A stretch of 64,000 nucleotides of DNA, from contig NZ_JANJZD010000004.1 of the NCBI RefSeq assembly GCF_024623325.1, positions 186,001-250,000 on the forward strand, in the 5' to 3' direction. Shown here piece after piece: positions 44,394 through 53,107 of this stretch. Origin of the DNA: Acetatifactor muris (GTDB lineage Bacteria; Bacillota; Clostridia; Lachnospirales; Lachnospiraceae). The notes below the pieces were generated by a model, which worked only from the letters and a program-made list of their open reading frames with translations, was not told the origin of the DNA and did no database searches. How positions within the stretch are numbered: position 1 is the first letter of the stretch; each line of letters starts with the position of its first letter. Made by a program: the position numbers and the translations under genes.

Positions 44394-44531
44394 ATGATTA
44401 ATAATCGTGAGTATATAAAATCAATGAAAACGAATTCCAAACTGCCGTTTCCCTATTTGGTTCAGCTGGAGATAACAAATGACTGCCCTTTTAATTGTCC
44501 ACAATGTTATAAAGAAGTGACGCCATTTTAA
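44394..44531 (+). pseudogene. Truncated radical SAM protein
   Basis: An ORF of 45 codons behind AGGAGGGAG encodes the start of a radical SAM enzyme: LEITNDCPFNCPQCYK carries the CxxxCxxC cluster motif. Family members have 350-450 residues, so nearly all of the barrel is missing. Such enzymes modify ribosomal peptides next to ABC exporters. The stub suggests this island once made a modified peptide and has lost the tailoring enzyme. Confidence 0.7.
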
Positions 44532-44562
44532 TTCCTCAGGAAGAGAGAGGACTCAATAACCA

Positions 44563-46080
44563 ATGAAAAGTGTCATAAAATCTTTTTGTATTCTTATGAA
44601 TAAGTGCCTGCTGAACAGAAAAATGCTGCTGACAGGCCTGTGCGTTGCCAACATTGCCAGCATTGCGCAATCGTACACTCTTGTGCTGCTGCCAAAAGTA
44701 ATAGCAGGTAATCTGGAAGAGCTGGACAGACTGGTTCAGTGGCTGCTGATATTTTCAGGCCTGCTGATCTGCTTTTATGTTGTGCGCAGTATTTGTACTA
44801 ATATTGTGGACTTTCAGTTTTCCCGGCTGCGCTTTGCCATGTTCAGGGAAGTGAATAATAAGAAAATGGAAATCCCATAACAGGCAGCTGCAGTATTTTT
44901 TATGGAGTTATTGGGGGATGAAAAGTATGCCAAAGAAATCCATCTGTATGATATAAAAGGGCTAATCAGCAGCAAGGAAGAGAGGTGTCATCAGCAGGTA
45001 ATTGAATTTTTGAAAAAAATCGCACAGAATACTGCAAAATTTTCCATGATAAGTGAAATACTGCAGGGTGTACTCAATGGAGCAATCTATTTATGTGTTA
45101 CCATAAAGTGTGTAATGGATCATCTGGGAATCGGCAGCATTTTAAAATATATTGGGATTGTATACCAGTTTTCTGATTCTCTGTCTCTTCTGTTGAACTG
45201 TAAATTAGATTTGAAATTTAAAGCAGGTTTTCTGGAAAATTTTTTGAACTTTACGAATCAGTTTGCAGACGGAATGTATCAGGAACCGCTGTTAAAGGGA
45301 TGTCAGGATAAAAATGCTTCCATTTGTCTGGAAAATGTGTCCTATTACTTTCCGGCTTCCGACGGAAATGGATTCTCATTAAAGAATATAAGCTTCGAAG
45401 TAGAGGCAGGGGCAAAAGTTGCAATTGTGGGAGAAAATGGAAGCGGTAAGACTACTTTAATAAAAGTACTGACAGGTCTGTATCCTGCTTCCGCAGGCAA
45501 AATCTACAGGAATGGGGAGGAAGTTCATGCGACAGATTCCGCTGGAAACAGCCGGACATTTTCCGCTATTTTCCAGGATTACAATGTATTTCCAATTTCT
45601 TTACTGCATAATATTACTTTTGCGTGGGAGGCGGAGAAGGAGTCCCTTGCGAAAGCAAATTCCTGTATCAGGCAGATTGGCCTTGAAGGAAAAGTGGCCT
45701 GTATGGAAAATGGCATAAACACGATACTGAAATGGAACTTTGAAAACGATAACACCATACAGAAGATGTCAGGTGGAGAAGAGCAGAAACTGGCTTTGGC
45801 GCGAGTTTTATATTGGGATGCTCCTGTTATTATATTGGATGAACCGAGTGCATCCATGGATCCCCGGTCCGAGGAAAAGCTGTTTCGTGAGTTCTGTCAG
45901 CTTACCGGAGAAAAGACCACAATCTTTATCTCACACCGTCTTGCCAGCTGCCGCATTTGTGACAAAGTGATTGTTATTGACAATGGAGAGCTTATCCAAA
46001 TGGGGCGTCATCATGAACTGTGCCGGGTGCCGGGCAAATATAAGGAAATGTGGGATGCGCAGACGGGACAGTATCAATAG
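44563..46080 (+). pseudogene. ABC exporter with in-frame deletion and stop
   Basis: Residues 1-105 are the first two membrane helices of an exporter (LLTGLCVANIASIAQSYTLV) and end at TAA 44878. The same frame continues directly (QAAAVFFMELLGDEKYAKEIHLYD) through the rest of the membrane domain and an ATPase with GENGSGKTT, MSGGEEQKLALARVL and VIILDEPSASMD, to 46080. About 110 residues expected between the two parts are missing. The second half could still be translated from ATG 44902 but would lack most membrane helices. Confidence 0.75.
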
Positions 46081-46188
46081 TGGAGATTGGAAATATTGTA
46101 AACTTTACGCAGGACAGTGTGGACGCAGACGATGTAGGCATAAATTCTGGAGTATTTGCTTAGACATCATTTATATAGGGGGAGCACA

Positions 46189-47727
46189 ATGAAAAAATGG
46201 GTGGTGAAAAAAGGTATTTTTTTACGCATAGGATTTGGCAGTATCTTTTTACTGACCAATTTCATGTTCCTGTTTTGGGCTGATTTGGCTGGTAAGGTTA
46301 TGGGAGCCCTGGAGACAGTAAGGGAAATAAAGGGGTCAGTCTTGCAGTTGGTATATTTTCTGATTCTGTCAGTCGGTGTCCATTTCTTTTTGATTTTGGC
46401 AAACAGAAAGATAATTGCTGTTTTTGAAAGGGAGATGATACCCGTACAGGAAAGGTATATTCAGCAGGACTTAATGAAATCAGGTAAAAGTAAAAAATAC
46501 AGCGAGCTTGAATTGATCAACCGCGCTTCTGATGATCTGCGGACAGTTATCACATGGTCTTATCAGACAAAAACAGAATTCATATTGTCAATTGCTTTAC
46601 TTTTGGGTATTTTTGTATACTTAAGTATATTTTCTGTGTTATTGTCAGTTGTTGTCTATGCGATCATGTTCGTGAATCTGCTGATTCCTGTGCTGTATAA
46701 TAAACATATGGTGGCGGATTACAGTCAGGTCATGCAGGCCAACGACAACTGGGCGAAGCGGCTACAGGAGGGCATTGAAAACTATTCCGGTATCAAAAGC
46801 CTGAACGCAGAAGATGAGTATAAAAAAATATATGAAAAGGAAATCCTGACTTTTGTGGACGCGGTGAAAATTGCAAACAGGACTGCTCATACGGAGATGG
46901 GACTGAAAAGCGGTATGAATCAGTTCTCAAATTATGCCGGATACATAGCTGCCGGACTTTTTGCAGTGTCAGGACAGATAGGCCTGGCTACGGTAGCCAG
47001 AACCATATTGTTAATCCCTCTCATACAAAAAATTCTGTCTCTGGTTCTGGAGAAGTATGGGCATCGGAGAAATGTCATTGTTTCAAGACAAAGATTAATG
47101 GAATTCACAGGAAAAGGGGTGTATGGTGAAAAAGAGCCGGATTCCTGTGATATTCAAATCAGACATCTGAATTTTGAGTATGAGGATCAAAAGTTATTTC
47201 ATGATTTAAATTATGAAATGAAGACAGGACAGAAAGTGCTTATAAAAGGGGAAAATGGAGCCGGAAAAAGCACTTTGATCAAGCTGCTTACCGGATTTTA
47301 TGAAATGCAGGAAGGGGAAATCAGGATTGGCGGCATCTGTAATCAGGATATTCGGGAAGAATGGATTGTTTCCAATATTTTTTACCTTCCGCAGAATAAC
47401 CTGTTCCTTCCGGGAACGGTAGAAGAAAATCTGAGGCTCAGAGGAATCCAAACTGCTTTGGGTGGAGATGCATATCTGCGAAAAAATATTATGGAATTAT
47501 CGGAGGGCCAGAGGAAAAGAGTTATATTGGAGGAATTATATAGAACAGATAAAAAAATACTGCTTTTAGATGAACCGGAGAATCACCTGGACGGGGATGT
47601 GATGAATGAATTGATAACTTTTTTGAAAAATGACAAAAGGACCATTATTATTGTCAGCCATGTGGGAGTATTTGATTCCATTGCAGATAAAATCTGGAGA
47701 TTGGAAAAGTGTAATGACGCTATCTGA
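46189..47727 (+). CDS. ABC exporter half-transporter A
   Basis: The 512-residue protein starts at ATG 46189 behind GGGGGAG. It has five to six membrane helices (1-290) and an ATPase domain with GENGAGKST, YLPQNNLFLPGT, signature variant LSEGQRKRVILEEL and LLLDEPENHLD. Both the signature and the D-loop depart from the usual LSGGQ/ALD. It pairs with the next gene, 21 bp downstream, as a likely heterodimer. The cargo is unknown. Confidence 0.8.
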   Translation: MKKWVVKKGIFLRIGFGSIFLLTNFMFLFWADLAGKVMGALETVREIKGSVLQLVYFLILSVGVHFFLILANRKIIAVFEREMIPVQERYIQQDLMKSGKSKKYSELELINRASDDLRTVITWSYQTKTEFILSIALLLGIFVYLSIFSVLLSVVVYAIMFVNLLIPVLYNKHMVADYSQVMQANDNWAKRLQEGIENYSGIKSLNAEDEYKKIYEKEILTFVDAVKIANRTAHTEMGLKSGMNQFSNYAGYIAAGLFAVSGQIGLATVARTILLIPLIQKILSLVLEKYGHRRNVIVSRQRLMEFTGKGVYGEKEPDSCDIQIRHLNFEYEDQKLFHDLNYEMKTGQKVLIKGENGAGKSTLIKLLTGFYEMQEGEIRIGGICNQDIREEWIVSNIFYLPQNNLFLPGTVEENLRLRGIQTALGGDAYLRKNIMELSEGQRKRVILEELYRTDKKILLLDEPENHLDGDVMNELITFLKNDKRTIIIVSHVGVFDSIADKIWRLEKCNDAI

Positions 47728-47748
47728 ACCGAAAGAGAGGGAGGCCCT

Positions 47749-49338
47749 ATGATAAATAAGTGGAAATGGATTGGCAGGCTGAAGAAAGCTATCATATTCC
47801 GGGTTACAAATTACATTTTAGTTGGTCTAATGGGCATGTTTATAGCCTTTTTCTTTTCAGATCTGACTGATAAATTTTTAAATGGGAATTATCAGCATAT
47901 TGAACTGATATTTTTTCAAATTGTTGCTGTCCTGCTGATTACCTGTTTTGTGATTCCTGTTTTGCAGTATAAGGAAGCAAACCTGATGGAAAAGCAGGGC
48001 GGTGAGGCAGATGTAGCCTTTTTTAGAGAATTTCTGGACCAGAAGAACTATTCCATATCAGAAAAGGATTATGGAATGTATATGAACATATTATGGGGAG
48101 ATTTTCCAACCTATAGAATGAACCTCATTTTTATTGTGTCCTATTTTACGGCAGGGACCATAACTGTTCTGGCTTCTGTCGGAATCATTGCCTGTTACCA
48201 TATCGGATTTGCTCTCATGGCCATCGTAATCAGTATTACAGTCCTGCTTTTACCCCTGCTATTTCAGAAGAAACTGGAAAGAAGGAACGACGAAAAGTTA
48301 AGTCAGAAGGATGTCGTTGTAGAAAATATGAAGAATATTTTTGCCAATGTGGAGTATATCCGTTTGGAGAAGCAAAAATCTATGGTGAGAAGTATACTAA
48401 GGCCGGTACAGGACAGATATGCCGGTGCCATCATTTCTTATGAAAAACTGAAATCCGTATTAACTTATCTGGTAAATGCAGTGTTATTATGTATTGAGAT
48501 ATTGGTCTATGGGGCCGGATGTTATATGATTTCTCTGGGAAACATTAACATTGCGGTATTTGTAAAGGTTGTGCTGATGATATCAGTAACCAAAAACGGT
48601 GTGAGCTGGCTCATGGAAGGGGTCCAGTCTATTCATGACATTAAAAACAGCCAAAAGAGAATTGAAACTGTTTTATTGAAAAATGAGGAAGCAAAGGGAG
48701 AAGCATTAAGCAGCCTGCATAAGATTATCTTGAAAAATGTATGTTTTGAGTATGAGGGAAGCAATACCCGAATTGAATACCCTGATCTCGTACTGGAAGA
48801 AAAAAATGTTTATCATCTTGTGGGAATAAACGGTGCGGGCAAATCAACCCTGTTGAAAATCCTTGCGAAATATTATTACAACTATGAGGGCAGTATTTTG
48901 GTTAACGGGGAGCAGAAGCTTAAGGATATCGATGAAAGAAGCTGGTATGGTTTCCTTGCCTTTATCCCTCAGAAACCATTGCTGTTTCATATGAGCGTCA
49001 GGGATAATATCCTGTTGGGAAACAGAGAGGCGGACCGGGATTTATATGAAAAATTATTGGATGATTTCAGGATAAAGGAGCTCGAGGATAAAACAGTTGG
49101 TTTTGGAGGAGAGGGAATATCCGGAGGAGAGGCGCAAAGTATTTCACTTGTAAGAGCATTATTAAGAAAGCCTCAAATGATTCTGGCGGATGAACCCTAT
49201 AATACATTAGATGTCAGTCGTAAAGAGATGCTGAATAAATACATAGATATGATGGATTCCACTACATTTATCATTGTTTCGCATCAGGTGTTTCTGACGG
49301 AAAGGGAGATTCATACTGTGGAGGTTTGTGTGGAATGA
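47749..49338 (+). CDS. ABC exporter half-transporter B
   Basis: The 529-residue protein has membrane helices in 1-300 and an ATPase domain with GINGAGKST, FIPQKPLLFHMSVRDNILLG, ISGGEAQSISLVRALL and MILADEPYNTLD. The Walker A has Ile in place of the common Glu/Pro. It follows GAGAGGGAGG. With the preceding gene it makes a heterodimeric exporter of the kind found beside bacteriocin and modified-peptide genes. Confidence 0.8.
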   Translation: MINKWKWIGRLKKAIIFRVTNYILVGLMGMFIAFFFSDLTDKFLNGNYQHIELIFFQIVAVLLITCFVIPVLQYKEANLMEKQGGEADVAFFREFLDQKNYSISEKDYGMYMNILWGDFPTYRMNLIFIVSYFTAGTITVLASVGIIACYHIGFALMAIVISITVLLLPLLFQKKLERRNDEKLSQKDVVVENMKNIFANVEYIRLEKQKSMVRSILRPVQDRYAGAIISYEKLKSVLTYLVNAVLLCIEILVYGAGCYMISLGNINIAVFVKVVLMISVTKNGVSWLMEGVQSIHDIKNSQKRIETVLLKNEEAKGEALSSLHKIILKNVCFEYEGSNTRIEYPDLVLEEKNVYHLVGINGAGKSTLLKILAKYYYNYEGSILVNGEQKLKDIDERSWYGFLAFIPQKPLLFHMSVRDNILLGNREADRDLYEKLLDDFRIKELEDKTVGFGGEGISGGEAQSISLVRALLRKPQMILADEPYNTLDVSRKEMLNKYIDMMDSTTFIIVSHQVFLTEREIHTVEVCVE

Positions 49339-49815
49339 TGAGAAAGGATGCAGATCTGAATACTACAATAACTAATGTAAAAGATGTCTTAATAAGGTTG
49401 GAATAGAAACTTATATTGCGTCAGTTAATGCTTATAATAGTTTACGGTTTTCAGTTAGATTAGAAATAAAAGATATGTTTGGCTGGTTTGTAATACATCT
49501 CTGAACGATCGAGCCAATTATTAATACTGTAATACTTTCCAATCGACTCCTGGTCATCAGGTAATCCATCGGTTTAGTGTGGATTATGGTTTTTGTGTAC
49601 TTACAGAAAGTATTGACGACCTTCATCAACAAGTTGGAACTTATGTAATCCTCCACAGTCGGTTCAACCATTATCATCATAAATTGTTGGGGAGAAAACT
49701 ATATGTGATACAGAGGAAAGAAGTGGCAAAAGGGCTGTACGGACAGACGCGTCATGTGGTATGATGGATCTACGAAGTGTCTCTGCGGTGAAGCCAAAAA
49801 GGAGGATAATACTAT
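49339..49815. other. Degenerate stretch after the ABC genes
   Basis: No intact gene is seen. A 22-codon ORF begins at ATG 49338 and may be the start of a lost gene. On the minus strand, an open frame at 49680-49432 (VEPTVEDYISSNLLMKVVN) and an overlapping frame (QESIGKYYSINNWLDRSEMY) around 49550-49470 look like two out-of-frame pieces of one decayed protein I cannot identify. Confidence 0.35.
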
Positions 49816-50133
49816 ATGTTAAGTCCCAAAGAAGTAGTAAATAAATGGGTAGATGCTTTTAATGCCGGTGAAATCTCAAGAGAGTCTGTTGCAGAAATGC
49901 TCAGCAGACAGAGCGGAGACGGAACTGACGCAGAAGAAGGGTATTATGGCTATGGAATGTGGATTATGGATAATCCACATGGCAGGGATTTTGCGTATTT
50001 TCAGGGCTGTGATCCGGGAGTAAGCTTCATTTCCGAATACAATCCGAATAATGGGATCATTTCTGTTCTGGTGAGCAACTATGGAGATAATGTCTGGAGG
50101 GAGATGAGAAAAATAAGGGAAGTCCTTTACTGA
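49816..50133 (+). pseudogene. Chimeric remnant: NTF2-like start joined to a serine hydrolase C-terminus
   Basis: The 105-codon ORF is expressed behind AAAGGAGG. Its first ~17 residues (SPKEVVNKWVDAFNAG) look like the opening of a SnoaL/NTF2-like protein. The rest (EEGYYGYGMWIMDN, FQGCDPGVSFISEYNPN) is the C-terminal end of a beta-lactamase-family serine hydrolase without its catalytic SxxK. A deletion has probably fused the two. Part of the hydrolase piece occurs again at 52673-52740. Confidence 0.6.
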
Positions 50134-50156
50134 ATCTGAAACCCAGACAATCCAGT

Positions 50157-50187
50157 AACTGCCGGCCTTTCGAGGGCCGGCAGTTTT
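50157..50187. terminator. Terminator between the hydrolase remnant and the MetRS gene
   Basis: AACTGCCGGCC (50157-50167) pairs with GGCCGGCAGTT (50175-50185), followed by TT. It is placed to end the plus-strand island; the minus-strand MetRS transcript would also meet it. Confidence 0.75.
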
Positions 50188-50234
50188 GAAGGAAGCTGTA
50201 CATTAATTGCCTGGTGCTGCACCCCCTTTATTGC

Positions 50235-52229
50235 TTACAGTTCCATCAGCTGACTGTCGTGCTTTTTAAAGAAATCCACTCTCGGTTCCAGATACTTCAA
50301 TTGATGATTTTCCAGGTCTGCAATATAAAAAGAAACCGGTTCCAATATAGCATTCCAATCCCACAGTTCTTCTCCCAAATTCAGATATTCCCTGAACATT
50401 TCGCATCCTTCCGGCGCAATGGGATGAATCAGTATTGCCATAACCTTACAGGCGTAAAGACAATCAATAATGAGCTGTTTTCTGAATTCCCCATCATTTG
50501 TGGCATCCGCAATCTTTACATTGTTTACCCAATGCCTGTTTACTCCCCGGATAAAGTCATCCAGGACATAGGAGATCCGATGAAACTCATGGTTATACAT
50601 ATAACGCTCATAGTCAAGAACAGCTTTCTCTGTCATAAGCCTTATCTGTTCACTTACATCTCCTCTGGGAATTCTTCCCTCACAATTATTCTGAATCCCA
50701 TAGAAGCAGGTCCGAATCAGCCGATTAAACACATTGGTGATCAAATTACCGTCTTTCAGAACCATATCCACGCCGTTTTTCTCTTCCTCATTCATAAATA
50801 CCTGAGGTTTAAAACCTGCGCTTTTGGATGACAGACCCAGACTCATAAAATGCATTCGCAGCTGGTCTTTTGTGTAATAATCAAGCAGTTCATCTGCCAT
50901 GGGAGGCTTACATTCGGAGCTGCTGCTGGCTTTTGTATCCATATACAGTAAATGTCTGTTGGCTATGATATGGGACAAGTGCACTGTCTCCATATCCGGC
51001 ACTTCCCCTTTGGGAACCTGCAATCCTGTAAATAAGCCTGTCTGAGCGATGGCATAGAAATAAATGTTATCTTCTCCGATAAACTGGTACACTTTTGCTT
51101 CCTCATCATACCACCACCGGGATAGGTCCGCTTCTTTTCCCTGCGCTTTCAAACAGGCTAAAGTAAAGGAAATGGGCGCCCACAGCGATTCCGGCCATAC
51201 CCAGAAGGTGAGGTCCTTCAATCCTTCACACTCCGGGAACGGCACACCCCATTCCACATTGCCGGACAGCCGGAAGGGAACCAGTGTCTTTCCGGAAGTA
51301 TAATGAATGCCTTCTGCGTCCAATACATTTTTAGCCTGGTCACGGTCATCCAGATTTTCGAATGCAAAAACGACAGAGGGTTTCTTTTCCTCATCGGTCA
51401 ATTTATGCGGAGGTAGCTTTGCGGCCAGTTCCGCCAGGTCCACTATATACTTTCTCGGTACATATAGGAAAGGCTTTTTCAAAAATTCTTCTACGGTTTC
51501 CAACTGATACTTACGTGTATTCGTATTTTTCCGCAGGAAATCATTATATTTCTTTACCGTGTCAATACAATATTCCAGATCAAAATACCAGTTTTCCACG
51601 TCTTTCAGGACAGGTTTTTTACCGGATAAGCTGCTGACGGGACCTATCAGTTCCGAGGGCAGAAACTGATGTCCTGCCGAACACTCGTCGGCATACGCCT
51701 TTTCCGAGGTGCATCCCGGTATGGGACATTTCCCCGTTACCTGCCTTCCGTTTAAAAACACCTTTTTCTCTTCATCATAAAACTGAGGCATGGTCATTTT
51801 TCTGATATATCCGTTTTTGTATAAAGTGCGAAACACTTCCGCCGATACCTGCCTGTGAATAGAACCGGCTTCTCCCAGAGCCGATGCTCCAAAGAAATCC
51901 AAACTGATGCCATAGTTTTCCAGGGTTTTCTTCTGATCCTCATGGTTGCCGCGCACATAATCTTCCAAAGTACCTTCATACCCGGCTTCCTGCAGCCTGC
52001 GGTAGCTTTCCATGATCGGAGAGCCATAACAATCCGTTCCCGAAAGAAAGATCACATTGTCTTTCCCGATTCGGTCTCTTAAAAACCGCGCAAAAATATC
52101 CGCATGGATGAACATGCCGCCTACATGTCCGAAATGCAGATTTTTATTTCCATAAGGCATACCTGCCGTAATCACTGCCCTTCTGGGAAATGTGGGGCGT
52201 TCTTTTGATGTTAACTTCTTACATATCAT
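50235..52229 (-). CDS. metG: Methionyl-tRNA synthetase (664 residues, no C-terminal EMAP domain)
   Basis: The start at 52229 fits both the similarity (ITAGMPYGNKNLHFGHVGGM, with HFGH as the HIGH motif) and an AAAGGAA site. The zinc-finger region (CPIPGC, then CSAGHQFLP), the WVWPESLWAPI segment and the KASSSS loop (as KMSKS) follow, then the anticodon-binding helices. The common C-terminal tRNA-binding domain is missing. It may be a second, alternative MetRS, as found in organisms resisting MetRS inhibitors, or the only copy; the window cannot tell. A regulated leader precedes it. Confidence 0.8.
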   Translation of the reverse strand: MICKKLTSKERPTFPRRAVITAGMPYGNKNLHFGHVGGMFIHADIFARFLRDRIGKDNVIFLSGTDCYGSPIMESYRRLQEAGYEGTLEDYVRGNHEDQKKTLENYGISLDFFGASALGEAGSIHRQVSAEVFRTLYKNGYIRKMTMPQFYDEEKKVFLNGRQVTGKCPIPGCTSEKAYADECSAGHQFLPSELIGPVSSLSGKKPVLKDVENWYFDLEYCIDTVKKYNDFLRKNTNTRKYQLETVEEFLKKPFLYVPRKYIVDLAELAAKLPPHKLTDEEKKPSVVFAFENLDDRDQAKNVLDAEGIHYTSGKTLVPFRLSGNVEWGVPFPECEGLKDLTFWVWPESLWAPISFTLACLKAQGKEADLSRWWYDEEAKVYQFIGEDNIYFYAIAQTGLFTGLQVPKGEVPDMETVHLSHIIANRHLLYMDTKASSSSECKPPMADELLDYYTKDQLRMHFMSLGLSSKSAGFKPQVFMNEEEKNGVDMVLKDGNLITNVFNRLIRTCFYGIQNNCEGRIPRGDVSEQIRLMTEKAVLDYERYMYNHEFHRISYVLDDFIRGVNRHWVNNVKIADATNDGEFRKQLIIDCLYACKVMAILIHPIAPEGCEMFREYLNLGEELWDWNAILEPVSFYIADLENHQLKYLEPRVDFFKKHDSQLMEL

Positions 52230-52230
52230 A

Positions 52231-52308
52231 TTATTCTGTTCCTTTCCGTTTTTTGTTTTCGATTGCCTGCTTCCCACTTTGCCGGGGAAGCTCTGACTGT
52301 TCCGGCAT
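52231..52308 (-). CDS. 25-codon ORF coupled to the MetRS gene
   Basis: ATG 52308 sits behind AAAGGAG with 7-base spacing, which is better than the MetRS gene's own site. The ORF encodes a hydrophilic Lys/Glu/Gln-rich peptide (LPRQSGKQAIENKKRKG). It ends in TAA at 52231, a single base before the MetRS ATG, so translation of MetRS may depend on it by reinitiation. Confidence 0.5.
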   Translation of the reverse strand: MPEQSELPRQSGKQAIENKKRKGTE

Positions 52309-52440
52309 AGCATATCTCCTTTCCGAATCTCTGAACAAATGAACCTGTAAAGCGAGTAGGGGAACGGTCTTCTTCCCTGCTCGCCGCGCGGCCCCTGCGC
52401 CGCCTGGACGGCATATTTTCCCTGCATGGCCTGCGCATAT

Positions 52441-52479
52441 AAAAAACGGCCGAAAACTCGTTTCGAGCTTTCGACCGTT
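52441..52479 (-). terminator. Intrinsic terminator inside the MetRS leader
   Basis: On the minus strand AACGGTCGAAA (52479-52469) pairs with TTTCGGCCGTT (52455-52445), with an inner CTCG/CGAG. A run of six T's follows (52446-52441). It lies 212 nt before the start codon, so readthrough is needed to express the gene. Confidence 0.8.
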
Positions 52480-52629
52480 CGGTTCAGATTAACCAGGATA
52501 AGACACTTGTCATGAACACAGCCCAAAAAGCCCGTTGTCAGTTTTGACAATAAGCTGCTGTTGCTGGTTTCTTTTGTTCATGGTTGAAATAATTGAAAAT
52601 TTTATCATGGGCTTATCCTTCCCTTATTT
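52441..52629 (-). ncRNA. Structured leader RNA of the MetRS gene with attenuator
   Basis: From the predicted start near 52629 the minus-strand transcript folds into nested stems: GGATAAG (52618-52612)/CTTATCC (52502-52496), CATGAACA (52582-52575)/TGTTCATG (52518-52511), and TTGTCA/TGACAA (52550-52535). It then runs into an intrinsic terminator. I find no T-box (no AGGGTGGNACCGCG) and no S-box signature. The leader plus terminator upstream of an aminoacyl-tRNA synthetase suggests transcription attenuation by an unrecognised RNA class. Confidence 0.55.
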
Positions 52630-52635
52630 TGTGTA

Positions 52636-52664
52636 ATTTTAACAGTATACATTTTACCTGTCAA
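52636..52664 (-). promoter_or_regulatory. Promoter of the MetRS leader
   Basis: TTGACA (52664-52659) and TAAAAT (52641-52636) have 17-bp spacing on the minus strand. Confidence 0.75.
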
Positions 52665-52672
52665 TAAGAATA

Positions 52673-52740
52673 TTGCGCATTTTCAGGGCTGTGACCCGGG
52701 AGTAAGCTTCATTTCCGCATATAATCCGAATAATGGGGTT
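52673..52740 (+). pseudogene. Second fragment of the serine hydrolase gene
   Basis: Sixty-eight bases encode AHFQGCDPGVSFISAYNPNNG, close to 49996-50060 but with several differences. It is therefore a piece of a related gene rather than a fresh copy. It ends abruptly at the stop codon of the YciI gene, whose TAA is completed by its last two bases. Confidence 0.65.
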
Positions 52741-53038
52741 ACAGCAGGTAGTTGTTCTCTCTGTCTGCAATCTGCAGGGTGACTAATTTATAGGTTGCAT
52801 ATCCTCCAACAACCAAAGGCTCCATCCTGCAGATTTCTTCTGCTTCTTCACGGCTGTCTGTCTTCAGGATATACATGCCGGCCATTCCCGGATAGCCTTT
52901 AAACACGCCGCAGATTTCCAGCTTTCCCGCATCATCCAGCTTTCGGATGTTCTCAACATGCTCTGTAACTGCCTTTTTCGTCAGTTTATTATAGGTCTTG
53001 CTCTTTTCAATCATCATCATGTACATCAGTTTATCCAT
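52739..53038 (-). CDS. YciI-like protein
   Basis: The 99-residue protein has the ferredoxin-like YCII pattern (EHVENIRKLDDAGKLEICGVF, MAGMYILKTDSREEAEEI). It starts behind AAAGGAG. The last residues may be altered, because the stop codon spans the junction with the serine hydrolase fragment. YCII proteins are usually small dehydrochlorinase-like enzymes or stress-related; no specific role is evident. It lies downstream of a lipoprotein gene on the same strand. Confidence 0.75.
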   Translation of the reverse strand: MDKLMYMMMIEKSKTYNKLTKKAVTEHVENIRKLDDAGKLEICGVFKGYPGMAGMYILKTDSREEAEEICRMEPLVVGGYATYKLVTLQIADRENNYLL

Positions 53039-53062
53039 ATGATATACTCCTTTGGCTTTTGG

Positions 53063-53087
53063 TTTCAGTGTATATTGTAAACTGAAA
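53063..53087. promoter_or_regulatory. Dyad upstream of the YciI gene
   Basis: TTTCAGT (53063-53069) and ACTGAAA (53081-53087) are inverted with 11 bp between, 25 bp before the start codon. It is a candidate operator; no -35/-10 pair is convincing. Confidence 0.35.
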
Positions 53088-53107
53088 TAATCAGCATTTC
53101 CCCCGAA

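Noticed and set aside
50214..50831. A 205-codon plus-strand open frame opposite the end of the MetRS gene
   Set aside because: It is antisense to conserved MetRS sequence and has no ribosome binding site or recognisable domain.
52441..52629. T-box or SAM riboswitch upstream of the MetRS gene
   Set aside because: Neither the T-box antiterminator bulge sequence nor S-box core sequences are present, although promoter and terminator are.
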